From Bradymonadales bacterium (GTDB lineage: Bacteria > Myxococcota > Bradymonadia > REDH01), in NCBI GenBank assembly GCA_947483645.1, contig CANKLS010000026.1, positions 1 to 19,847 on the forward strand: a stretch of 19,847 nucleotides of DNA. The letters run 5' to 3'. This document shows positions 6,885 to 16,442 of the stretch, in pieces. A program made the position numbers and the translations under genes. The notes under the pieces are model-generated. The model made no database searches and was not told the DNA's origin. It saw nothing but the letters and a program-made list of their open reading frames with translations. The stretch's first letter is position 1. Each line of letters begins with the position of its first letter.

Positions 6885-8666
6885 GTGGCACGCTACATTC
6901 TCAAGAGGATCCTGCTGATGATCCCGACGATGGTGATGATCGCCATCGTTATCTTCGGCATCATCAACCTTGCCCCGGGCAACCCGGGCCAGGCGACGAA
7001 TGCATCGGGCAGTGAGCGGGCGGATCAGAACGCCAACTCGCGCGAAGGCTTCCGGCTCTTCAAGGAGCACTACAACCTCGACAAGCCCATCCTCCTTAAC
7101 TTCCGCTACCGTTTGGAGCGCGCGGATGTGGAGCGCCACCTGCATGTCATCGCCAGCAACATGGCGACGCCGATTGCCGGTGAGCGAGAGGCGCTCGCAG
7201 TCGGCTTCACCGCGGCCTCGGTCATCAGCAACATCGCCAACGCCGACGTCACCGCGCTCCGTGCCCAGTTGACCCAGCCCGGCCTCGACGCAGCCGCCAA
7301 AGAGTCGCTGACCGACAAACTCCTTGCGATGGAGGTCATCGAACTCGACCCCATCCGTCCGCCGAAGCCGGCAGCCAAGGAGGTCTTTGCTGCCGAGGAG
7401 GAGGTGGAGAACTGGGGACTCACCATCGTCCCCTTCCTCATCCAGATTGCACAGGGGTACCTCCGGCTCGAGCCGGCCGACGGCACAGGCGACGGCCTCA
7501 GCCTCTCCGCCTCCGACCTGAAAGTAGCCCCCGACCTTTCGAAGCCGCAGGCCGCGCTTGAGCACTCCGGCAAGCAGTGGGTCATCAACCGCACCATCAC
7601 CGAGAAGGTTCGGTTCTTGGCCATACAGCGACTCTCGGTGAATGCGCGCCGTTCGATTGTGGTGCACGATGGAGAGCAGGCCACCGCCGAAGCAAAGGCT
7701 GCCAACCGTGATGTGCTGACGGAGAACGCAGAGATCTCGCAATGGACCTACGCACTCGACGCGTCACCTGCCGACAAGGCTGCGACCGTCGCAAAGTGGA
7801 CCGCCTGGTTCTCCAAGGCTGCGCCTCGCTTTGAGCGGACGCCCGTTGGCACCCTGGTAAGCGTCTTCACCGAGACGCGCTTTTACAAGTATATGGGCAA
7901 CCTGATCGTTCTCGACCTCGGCACCTCGACCCGGTTCAAGCGCCCCGTCTGGGATGTCATCCAGGAGCACTGGCGCTACTCCATCTTCCTGTCGGTCGCC
8001 TCGCTCTTTCTAGCCTACTTCATCTCGGTGCCGCTCGGCGTGCTTGCAGCGGTGCGCCACAACCAGTTTGCAGACCGCGGCGTCGGCCTCGGCCTCTTCG
8101 TACTCTACAGTCTGCCCAGCTTCTTCGCTGCGACGCTGATGCAGACCTACCTGACCGACGCGAACAAGAGCATCTTCTCCTGGTTTCCCGTCTCGGGATT
8201 CCAGTCGGGCGATCCCAACATGCAGACCACCCTGCAGATGCTGGGCGACATGACCTGGCACATGATTCTGCCGCTTGTATGCCTCACCTACGGCGGCTTG
8301 GCGGCCATCAGCCGCTACGCCCGTACCGGCCTGCTCGACGTCATCCGCAGCGATTATGTTAGAACGGCCCGCGCGAAGGGGCTCCCTGAGTGGATCGTCA
8401 TCATGAAACATGCGGTCCGAAACGGCCTCATCCCCATTCTTACGCTGCTTGGCTTCACCCTGCCCGCGCTCATCGGCGGCTCCATCATCATCGAACACAT
8501 CTTCGCCATCGATGGCATGGGCAAGCTGATGATCACGGCCATCCAGTTCCGCGACTACAATGTCATCATGGGCGAGCTGCTCATTGCATCGGTGCTGACC
8601 CTGCTCGGAATCCTCCTGTCCGATATCTCCTACGCGCTGGTCGACCCGCGCATCAGCTTGGAGTGA
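6885..8666 (+). CDS. ABC transporter permease, DppB/YejB family, with large insertion
   Basis: The inner-membrane channel subunit that pairs with the next gene. Residues 5-30 are the first span with the family pattern RILLMIPTMVMIAIVIF...NLAPGNPG. The conserved LFKEHYNLDKPI follows at 58-69. The family sequence resumes at about 340 (LDLGTS) with five more spans. The EAA loop that contacts the ATPases is at 490-516 (DYVRTARAKGLPEW...HAVRNGLIP). The end, SDISYALVDPRISLE, is very like E. coli YejB. At 593 residues it is far longer than the usual 310-365; the excess is about 260 residues (74-335) between spans 1 and 2, predicted periplasmic by topology, mostly helical-looking and lacking cysteine. 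GTG start with AGG four and AGGGG twelve bases upstream. Confidence 0.88.
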   Translation: MARYILKRILLMIPTMVMIAIVIFGIINLAPGNPGQATNASGSERADQNANSREGFRLFKEHYNLDKPILLNFRYRLERADVERHLHVIASNMATPIAGEREALAVGFTAASVISNIANADVTALRAQLTQPGLDAAAKESLTDKLLAMEVIELDPIRPPKPAAKEVFAAEEEVENWGLTIVPFLIQIAQGYLRLEPADGTGDGLSLSASDLKVAPDLSKPQAALEHSGKQWVINRTITEKVRFLAIQRLSVNARRSIVVHDGEQATAEAKAANRDVLTENAEISQWTYALDASPADKAATVAKWTAWFSKAAPRFERTPVGTLVSVFTETRFYKYMGNLIVLDLGTSTRFKRPVWDVIQEHWRYSIFLSVASLFLAYFISVPLGVLAAVRHNQFADRGVGLGLFVLYSLPSFFAATLMQTYLTDANKSIFSWFPVSGFQSGDPNMQTTLQMLGDMTWHMILPLVCLTYGGLAAISRYARTGLLDVIRSDYVRTARAKGLPEWIVIMKHAVRNGLIPILTLLGFTLPALIGGSIIIEHIFAIDGMGKLMITAIQFRDYNVIMGELLIASVLTLLGILLSDISYALVDPRISLE

Positions 8667-8670
8667 GGCC

Positions 8671-9881
8671 ATGACGACGCAGGTACCCACCACGGCGGTC
8701 GCCGAGCCGCCCTCCTACTGGTCCATTGTCTGGGGACAGTTCCGCAAGAACATCACAGGCGTGGTCGCGGTCTACATCATCCTCGCGCTGCTCGTGCTGG
8801 CCGTTGTTGCCCCGCTCATTGCCTCGAAGGTGCCGCTCATCTGGGTCTCAGAGAGCGGCAAGCTCTCCTTCCCACTTGTGCATGCGCTGCTGTTCAACCG
8901 GAACATCTACGAGAACGGCGTCGACCTCTTCTTCAACCTCTTCCTGCTCGCCGCGCCCTTCCTCTGGCTGTCCAACCGGCTCTTCGTCCGGTCCATCAAG
9001 GGGTATGAGGTGACCCGGCGGCGGGCAGCCGAGACCAACTTCCAGTTGGGGCTTGCCGCCCTGTTGTTGGTGGTCTTTGCGGGGCTGCTGGCCATCGACC
9101 CCCGCTCGCCGACGCTCGACTACCGGCTGCTGGCCGACAGTTCGCAGCAGTTCTACCTCTTCCCACCGCTGCGGATTCAGTTTGACGATACGCTCTACGG
9201 GGCGGAGGGCCCCGGCATCCGCCACCTGCTCGGCCAGGACGGCGCGGGGCGCGACATCTTCGTACGCCTCCTCTTCGGCACCCGCGTCTCGCTGGCGGTC
9301 GGCGTTATCGCTGTCTCCATTTATGTGACCATCGGTACCATCCTTGGCGCAGTCGCGGGCTTCTTCGGTGGCGCTTGGGACCTCATCGTGTCGCGGCTCA
9401 TCGAGCTGCTGCTCTGCTTCCCCAGCTTCTTCCTCATCCTGACCTTCATCGGCTTCCTCGAGCAGCCCTCCATCTTCTGGGTCATGGTCATCATCGGCTT
9501 CACGGGTTGGACAGGCCCGGCTCGTCTGGTGCGCGCCGAATTCCTCCGGCTGCGGAACCTCGATTTTGTGACGGCAGCGCGTGCTGCGGGCCTCACCGAC
9601 AGCCGCATCATCTTCCGTCATGTGCTGCCCAACGCGCTCGGACCGATTCTGGTCACAGCCACCTTCGGCGTTGCCTCGTCGGTTATCGTCGAGTCTTCGC
9701 TCTCCTTCCTGGGCTTCGGTGATCCGACGCTCCCCTCGTGGGGGCGCATTCTCGCCTACGGCCGCGACACGAGCGACGAGGCCATGATGCTCATCGCCGG
9801 CGTGGCCATCTTTGTAACCGTCTCGGCCTTCAACCTCGCGGGCGAAGGCCTCCGCGACGCGCTCGACCCAAGGCTTCGCAA

Positions 9882-9885
<4 letters not shown>
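8671..9885 (+). CDS. ABC transporter permease, DppC/YejE family, with two extra membrane spans
   Basis: The second channel subunit, 404 residues against about 300-340 in most relatives. The first span is at 30-51. The family core begins at 185 with [23 protein letters not shown]. The EAA loop is at 289-315 ([20 protein letters not shown]...HVLPNALGP). [21 protein letters not shown] and a C-terminal [13 protein letters not shown] also match. Between spans 1 and 2, hydrophobic stretches at 84-104 and 124-142 look like an added hairpin, joined by a basic loop. The neighbouring VPLIW...SFPLV and PPLRIQFD segments resemble YejE. The ATG lies four bases after the previous stop and after GGAGTGAGG. 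With the preceding gene it forms the heterodimeric pore. Confidence 0.9.
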
Positions 9886-10975
<1,090 letters not shown>

Positions 10976-10979
<4 letters not shown>

Positions 10980-12103
10980 GTTTCACACCCTCGCACGGCA
11001 CCACCACACAGCTGCCGCAACGGCCTGAGCCGCTTGTCCGGGTGACGGGCCTCAAGAAGTACTTCCCCATTCAGAAGGGGCTGCTGGGCCGCACGGTTGG
11101 CCAGGTAAAGGCGGTGGACGATGTCTCGTTCGACATCTTTCCTGGCGAGACGCTCGGCATGGTTGGCGAGTCGGGATGCGGCAAGACGACGATTGGCCGC
11201 ACGCTGCTCCGCCTGGTCGAGCCCACCTCGGGGTCGGCGCTCTTCAAGGGGCGCGACCTGTTCCAACTTTCGCCCTCGGAGCTACGGGCCGAGCGGCGCA
11301 ACATGCAGATTGTCTTTCAGGACCCCTATTCGAGCCTCAATCCGCGCATGACGATTGAGAGCATCGTGGGCGAGGCGATGCGCATTCATGGCGTCGCGAC
11401 TGCCGCCAATGTGCGCGAAGAGGTGATGGGGCTGCTCGAGAAGGTGGGCCTGCAGCGGAGCTATGTCTCGCGCTACCCGCACGAGTTCTCGGGCGGTCAG
11501 CGGCAGCGCATCGGAATCGCGCGGGCGATCTCGCTCAAGCCTGAGTTCATCGTATGCGACGAGGCTGTTTCGGCGCTCGATGTCTCGGTGCAGGCGCAGG
11601 TCATCAACCTGCTCCTCGACCTTCAGGACGAGTTCAAGCTCTCCTACCTCTTCATCGCCCACGACCTGAGCGTGGTCCGCCACATCTCGAACCGCATCGC
11701 GGTCATGTACCTTGGCCAGCTGGTGGAACTCGCGGAGACCGACGAGCTCTTCAAGTATCCTGCCCATCCCTACACGCAGGCGCTGCTGTCAGCGATTCCG
11801 GAGCCCGACACCACGCAGCGGCGTGAGCGGATCCTGCTCAAGGGCGATGTGCCGAGCCCCATCAACCCGCCCTCGGGCTGCCGGTTTCATACCCGCTGCC
11901 CTGCCGCCTACGGCCGGTGCCGGACCGAGGCGCCTGCACTGACGGAGGTGGGCGCGGGCCATTTTGTCTCCTGCCACCTCTACACCGAGAGTTCTCGGGC
12001 AGGGCTGATCATCAGCCAGTCGCAGCCGCAGGTTGCATCTCAGGTTCGGAGCGGTGCCACGACGGTGACGACGGGCCGCGAACGGGCCGCCGCGTCAGAA
12101 TGA
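10976..12103 (+). CDS. Peptide-type ABC transporter ATPase, OppF/DppF family
   Basis: Partner ATPase of the preceding gene, 375 residues. Walker A is GESGCGKT at 64-71. [13 protein letters not shown] holds the Q-loop, and the signature is FSGGQRQR from 171. Walker B is [12 protein letters not shown] with D195 and E196, and the switch histidine is H229 in IAHD. The OppF/DppF-specific start [14 protein letters not shown]...VKAVDDVSF is present, as are the C-terminal [15 protein letters not shown] and a cysteine-containing GCRFHTRCP...GRC...SCH region. The ATG overlaps the previous stop (ATGA) after GGAGAGG. The last ~45 residues are Ser/Thr/Gln-rich and probably disordered. It ends the importer operon; 122 non-coding bases follow before the FHA genes. 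Confidence 0.92.
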
Positions 12104-12124
12104 ACACCGTCTGCGCCGCCGCTC

Positions 12125-12153
12125 TTGACCGTTCGCCCTCTTCGGTTCAGAGT
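12125..12153 (+). promoter_or_regulatory. Possible promoter of the FHA gene pair
   Basis: TTGACC (12125-12130), 17 bases and CAGAGT (12148-12153) lie in the 122-base gap after the importer operon. The -10 match is only three of six, so this is weak. No clear terminator hairpin is seen in the gap. Confidence 0.25.
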
Positions 12154-12225
12154 CGCAAACACGCTTGAGACAACGCGTATCCGGAAGGGACTCGCGCTCT
12201 TAGGCCTCTCAAAGGTCTGGTCACC

Positions 12226-14031
12226 ATGTACAGCATCACGGTCACAGAACGCGGCAAGCAGCCGGAGCGCATCGAACTCGACAAGCCCGAGATTGTGCTT
12301 GGTCGCGCCTATGGTAACGACATCATTCTTGCTCGGTCGAGCGTCTCCAAGCGGCATGTACGCATCGTGGTGACCGAGGATCGCTTCGTGGTCCACGACC
12401 TGCAGAGCACCAACGGGACATCGGTCTCCGGGAACAAGATCAGCGCACCCACCGAGGTGAAGTCGGGCGACACGATCGTCGTGGGCGACTTTCGGGTTCT
12501 CCTCAAGCATGAGGGTGCCGGCGTGCCGCGACCGAGCGTGAGCGAGTATGTGATTGGGCCACCGATCAGCCCGTCGGGCAACATGCCGTCTCTGACCGGC
12601 TCGCATGCGCAGGTGATGCCGCGCGATATCGAGACAGGCTCCCACCTGCCCGCGACAGGGTTTGGCAAGGATGCGACAAGCACACGCGTCACCTTGGTGG
12701 ATGCGGTGCTTGGAGAGGGCATCACGCTGGGTACTCCGTCCTTCTCCTCTGGCAGTAGGCTCTCTGCAGCAACGCAAAATGGCAGCGGCTCGGTCGACCA
12801 CGAACGCCCTGCGCCCGAGGCTGCGAGTCGGCGTGCGCGCATCCGTGTCGAGCGCAAGCCCGCGGTCTTCGGCTCTCTGCGTCGTCCGGAGGGAGCAGCC
12901 TTCGCGGAGGTCTTTGCCGCCGCTCTGAACGGCGCGCTGCTCCGTGTGAGCCTGGCGGACCTTCCCGTCGCCTACCCGACCCGCCATGAAGATGCACTCC
13001 GCTTCTCGCCGCTGGTGGCGAAGGCCGTGGATCTCGCAACGCCTGCCGAATTCGACAGCGAGGATCGGGCGGCTCTGGCGCCGCTCCTGCTCGCCGAGCT
13101 CTTGGGCCTCGGTCCGCTGGAGCTGCTGCTGAACACCACCGAGGCCACCGAGGTGCATCTGCACGCAGCCGGCGAGATCTTCGAGCGCCAGGCAGATAGC
13201 AGCCTGCAACGAGCCGCGGTTGGGTTCGGCCGACAGGAGACAGCGCTCCTTGCCTTCCGACGGCTGGCCACTGCCGCCCAAGTGGGCAACGGCGGCTCGG
13301 CCCGCATCCTGCTTGATGGCTTCCCGACGGTCGTCGTGAACAGTGCCAACAGCGCCGAGGGTGGTGCCGCCTCGATCATGCGCGCCCCGAGCAGCATTGG
13401 CGATGTTCGCGCGACCTTCCGCACGGGTGACGCAGAGGCGATCCTCTCCTGGCTGCAGGGAGCGCTGCGGCTCCGGGCCAACGTGGTTGTCTCGTCGCCC
13501 AACCGCTCGCTTGCGACCTCCTTTATTCATGGCCTGCTGGCCGACAGCAGCGACCGAATCGTGATTGTCGAGGAGGTCCCTTCCACCTCGCTGCGCGGCT
13601 TCAACGTGCTCCGTTTGGAAAACAACACCAACTCGCTGAACTCAGACCTGCAGCGCGCCTTCATGCTGCGGCCCGACTATGCGATTATCGACCCGCTCGT
13701 GGAGAAGGATGTCGCCATCTGGCTCGCCGGTCCGACGGGGCATGCGGTGAGTTCGCTGGTTGCCGTGGCCGCGCGCTCGAGCGCCGACGCCATCTCTTCG
13801 CTTGCCTTTGCTGCAGCAGAGCACTGCGCTGCAGAGTCTGCCGCGGTGCACGACCGGCTCGCCGCCCGCATCGACCTCCTCATCCACGTGGACGCCGATG
13901 CAAACGGGCTGTTCGTTGTGAGCATGAGCGAGCTGACCCACGCTCCGCACCAGCGGTTCGCGCGGGAGCAGCTCTACGGCGCCAACGGTGTCTGCAACCT
14001 TCGGCCGCTCCGCTTCCTGACCGAGAGCTGA
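12226..14031 (+). CDS. FHA domain fused to a degenerate CpaF/VirB11-like ATPase fold
   Basis: A 601-residue cytoplasmic protein with no signal peptide or membrane span. Residues 1-92 are an FHA phosphothreonine-binding domain with the key residues intact: G26-R27, S41, R43-H44 and S61-T62-N63-G64-T65. A Ser/Thr/Gly/Pro-rich linker runs to about 205. From about 215 the pattern is that of the CpaF/TadA secretion ATPase family: LLAELLGLGPLELLL (288-302) matches the CpaF N-terminal domain, then NVVVSSP (419-425), an acidic DRIVIVEE (443-450), LRPDYAIID (481-489) and TGH (504-506). The Walker A loop is gone: where CpaF has GGTGSGKTT this protein has SPNRSLATS, with A430 at the lysine position. Walker B GE reads D489-P490, and the His-box STIHAN is lost. 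It probably binds partners without hydrolysing ATP. AAAGG precedes the ATG by ten bases. The CpaF relation is by eye and moderately sure; the FHA call is firm. Confidence 0.8.
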   Translation: MYSITVTERGKQPERIELDKPEIVLGRAYGNDIILARSSVSKRHVRIVVTEDRFVVHDLQSTNGTSVSGNKISAPTEVKSGDTIVVGDFRVLLKHEGAGVPRPSVSEYVIGPPISPSGNMPSLTGSHAQVMPRDIETGSHLPATGFGKDATSTRVTLVDAVLGEGITLGTPSFSSGSRLSAATQNGSGSVDHERPAPEAASRRARIRVERKPAVFGSLRRPEGAAFAEVFAAALNGALLRVSLADLPVAYPTRHEDALRFSPLVAKAVDLATPAEFDSEDRAALAPLLLAELLGLGPLELLLNTTEATEVHLHAAGEIFERQADSSLQRAAVGFGRQETALLAFRRLATAAQVGNGGSARILLDGFPTVVVNSANSAEGGAASIMRAPSSIGDVRATFRTGDAEAILSWLQGALRLRANVVVSSPNRSLATSFIHGLLADSSDRIVIVEEVPSTSLRGFNVLRLENNTNSLNSDLQRAFMLRPDYAIIDPLVEKDVAIWLAGPTGHAVSSLVAVAARSSADAISSLAFAAAEHCAAESAAVHDRLAARIDLLIHVDADANGLFVVSMSELTHAPHQRFAREQLYGANGVCNLRPLRFLTES

Positions 14032-14035
14032 CAGG

Positions 14036-15721
14036 GTGACGACGCCGACCCAAACGGATTCCGGCAGCTGGCCGACGGCGCAACAGCAGTACCGCATGAC
14101 CGTAGAGGATGAGTCGGGACGGCTGGTCTTCGACCGTGCGCTGCCGCCCAATGGGTTGACCATTGGCCGTCTTGCGCCTTGCGAGGTGCTCCTCAAAGGG
14201 ACGCCCATCTCACGCCAGCATGCGCGGGTGGGGGTGGACCTCGAAGGCCCCTTCATCTCCGACCTGGGCTCAGCCAACGGCACCTTCGTGGATGGCAACC
14301 GCATCGAGGGCGATAAGGGTCTAGACGACCGCTCGCTCATTGAGATCGGTGGGTATCGGCTCCGCGTGATGCAGCTTCGCGAGATCCGAGACTCGGGCAG
14401 CTTCGCCATCTTCGTCCCGCCCGCCGCGGACCTCCAGGCTGCGCAGGACGACTATGGCCTGCTCGACTCCGATGCCGCCTTCGACACCATCCGCTCCACC
14501 GTCTCCACCAAGCGGGTGGCAACGCGCTCGGGCGGATTTCGCACGGAGCTGGTGGGCTACCTCCTCATCACCGATCGCCCCGGAACCAACGAGGCCCTCA
14601 TCCTCGACAGCGACACGCTGACGCTGGGCCGCGACCCGTCGAACGATCTCATCCTCGACCGTGTGGGCGTGATCAGGTTCCATGCGCGCCTCACCCGTCA
14701 GGGTATGCGCTGGACGATCTCCGACACCGGCATCCCCGGAAGCGTGCTCGTCGACGGAGTGGCCGTGCGACAGCACGTGCTTCGGGAAGGCGAGGTCGTC
14801 GTCCTTGGCAACACGGCCATGATCTACACTGCCTCCGACCGCCCAGCGGTTCGCGCGGAGCTGCTCCAGCGAAGCGCAGCCGGAGGCACCGAGGTCGACC
14901 TCCAGCGCCGCGAACAAAAAGGGCTCATTGCGATGCTTCTGGTGCTCGGCATGCTCGGCCTGGCAGCCACGATTTCGTTCGCACTCTTTCGCTTGGACGA
15001 TCCGGCCTCAGAGACGGCGGAACGGGTGCGCGGAGCCCGCGACCGGGTGAGGGGCCTCACCTCGCGCTTCGACTCCCAGCCGGCGGCGCGGGCGCAGGCC
15101 CTTGCCTCGGCCGGCGACTGGGCGGCAAGCCTCGCGGCCTACGATGAGGCGGTACGCCGCGCGCCGAGCGACGCGGCGCTTGCGGCAGAGCGTTCTATCG
15201 TGCGTTCCCGTGCAGCCTCGGAGCAGGCGGTCACGGCCTGCGCGGAAATCTTCAAGGGTGCTGTTGACCGTTTTGTGGCGACGAAAAACAACGCAGGTGC
15301 CCTCGCCGAACTGAGCCGCGCGGAGGACTGTCTTCAGGAGGTCGCCAAAGAGCCAAGCACCCGTGCAAAGGCGCAGACGCTACTGAACGGGAGTGTCTAT
15401 CCAAGCCTCGGCGGCATTCATCTCGCGCTCGGTGACGGCTTCGCCACGGCAGGAGACTGCGCGCAGGCCGCTGCGTCCTATCATCTGGCGCGGACGGCGG
15501 CCCAGACGATTGCCAAGTCGACAGGGTCATCTCCCACCACGATGGCCGACAGGCCACTCATGGAGCAGGCCTCGCTCTGTGGAGATCAGGCCTTTGAAAC
15601 CAACAGGTGGAACGACGCCATCGCCTACTACATCACCGCGTCCGACGTCGGGCCGCTCAGCAGTGCACGAGCAATTCGACTTGCAACAGCGCGCCAGTCG
15701 GCAGGGGCCGCGCCGCCCTAG
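14036..15721 (+). CDS. Two-FHA-domain membrane protein with helical TPR-like C-terminal region
   Basis: A 561-residue protein four bases downstream of the FHA-pseudo-ATPase gene, certainly co-transcribed. FHA 1 (about 22-112) is complete: G44-R45, S59-R60, H62 and N81-G82-T83. FHA 2 (about 172-265) keeps R199 and H216, but the conserved serine is I213 and the Asn of the NGT loop is P234, so phosphopeptide binding is doubtful. A single membrane span lies at 297-318, placing both FHA domains in the cytoplasm and the C-terminal half outside it. That half (345-561) is Ala-rich and helical, with a TPR-like unit at about 352-385 (ALASAGDWAASLAAYDEAVR) and another at about 516-536, plus four cysteines (C402, C432, C475, C515). 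The GTG start has only a weak ribosome site; M21 is an alternative. Its role is unknown; signalling across the membrane with the previous gene is an inference. Confidence 0.82.
   Translation: MTTPTQTDSGSWPTAQQQYRMTVEDESGRLVFDRALPPNGLTIGRLAPCEVLLKGTPISRQHARVGVDLEGPFISDLGSANGTFVDGNRIEGDKGLDDRSLIEIGGYRLRVMQLREIRDSGSFAIFVPPAADLQAAQDDYGLLDSDAAFDTIRSTVSTKRVATRSGGFRTELVGYLLITDRPGTNEALILDSDTLTLGRDPSNDLILDRVGVIRFHARLTRQGMRWTISDTGIPGSVLVDGVAVRQHVLREGEVVVLGNTAMIYTASDRPAVRAELLQRSAAGGTEVDLQRREQKGLIAMLLVLGMLGLAATISFALFRLDDPASETAERVRGARDRVRGLTSRFDSQPAARAQALASAGDWAASLAAYDEAVRRAPSDAALAAERSIVRSRAASEQAVTACAEIFKGAVDRFVATKNNAGALAELSRAEDCLQEVAKEPSTRAKAQTLLNGSVYPSLGGIHLALGDGFATAGDCAQAAASYHLARTAAQTIAKSTGSSPTTMADRPLMEQASLCGDQAFETNRWNDAIAYYITASDVGPLSSARAIRLATARQSAGAAPP
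15718..15721. other. Shared CTAG: overlapping stop codons of converging genes
   Basis: TAG at 15719-15721 ends the + strand FHA gene and, read on the other strand, TAG at 15720-15718 ends the MlaC-like gene. There is no room for an intergenic terminator, so transcripts from the two sides must overlap or end inside the opposing gene. Confidence 0.9.
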
Positions 15722-16377
15722 TTGCGGAGCTTGGCGAGTTTGTCCTTCATCCGGGTGATGAGCGCCGGCCAGCCGTCGCGCTTGATGATGCGGTCGAACG
15801 ATTCGGAGTAAGACTCGGCGAGCGAGACCTCGTCGGTTACGATGTCGAGGACCAGCCAGCCCTGTCCGCTCCGCTGCAGTTTGAGTTCAACGTCATGGGC
15901 ATCGGAGCGGACCTTCACCGACCCGGTAACCGTGGCCCGCTCGCCCCGGAGCCGCTCGCCGGTGTAGGCAACGTTGTAGTCGCTCGGCTTGACCTCAACG
16001 CGACCGAGGCTCCGAGCGTAGCTCGTCTCGATGAGCTGCGTGAGCAGGTCGAGAAACTCAGCGCGTTCGGCAGGCGTGCGGGCCTTGAGGTGGTCGCCGA
16101 GCGTGCGGTCGGCGAGGAGCTGGAAGGACATGAAGCCGCGAACGGCGCCCTTGAGCTTTGTCTCCCGCTCGCGGGCTGCAGGAGACCCCTGACGCGCCGG
16201 CGTGTTGATGATGCTAATGACGGTAGCCGCCTGCGACTGGACGTAGGCAGTTGGCGTGATGGTCGCAGCGGCGGGCGCAGCGGCGGGGGCAGCGGCGGCA
16301 GTAGTCGCACCGCTCGTCGCGGGGAGCAGGCAGATAGAGGAGAGGCTGAAGGCGGCGAACAGGGCGACGATTTTCAT
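15718..16377 (-). CDS. mlaC: MlaC/Ttg2D-family periplasmic phospholipid-binding-like protein
   Basis: MlaC proteins shuttle phospholipids across the periplasm between an outer-membrane complex and the MlaFEDB transporter. The 219-residue product has a signal peptide (about 1-24) and an Ala/Pro-rich linker. The family pattern follows: FQLLADRTLGDHLKARTPAERAEFLDLLTQLIETSYARSLG (read as two joined motifs, residues 86-126), a beta-rich region, LVLDIVTDEVSLAESYSESFDRII (counterpart of the usual DvxxeGvSlvxnYRxqF) and a terminal GWPALITRMKDKL. Length fits the ~200-residue family. ATG with GAGAG seven bases upstream. No mlaA, mlaB, mlaD, mlaE or mlaF lies nearby; the upstream neighbour in the same direction is a TolC-like gene 65 bases away. 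The family call is good; a role in lipid transport is by analogy. Confidence 0.82.
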   Translation of the reverse strand: MKIVALFAAFSLSSICLLPATSGATTAAAAPAAAPAAATITPTAYVQSQAATVISIINTPARQGSPAARERETKLKGAVRGFMSFQLLADRTLGDHLKARTPAERAEFLDLLTQLIETSYARSLGRVEVKPSDYNVAYTGERLRGERATVTGSVKVRSDAHDVELKLQRSGQGWLVLDIVTDEVSLAESYSESFDRIIKRDGWPALITRMKDKLAKLRN

Positions 16378-16442
16378 GGTCCTACTCTCGGTGACGGGTG
16401 GGCCCGCGAAGGAGCTGGGCTGCTGACGGCACAGTCCAAGCG

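Noticed and set aside
12040..13530. 496-residue open frame on the - strand
   Set aside because: Antisense to the FHA-pseudo-ATPase gene, which has clear FHA motifs in the sense frame.
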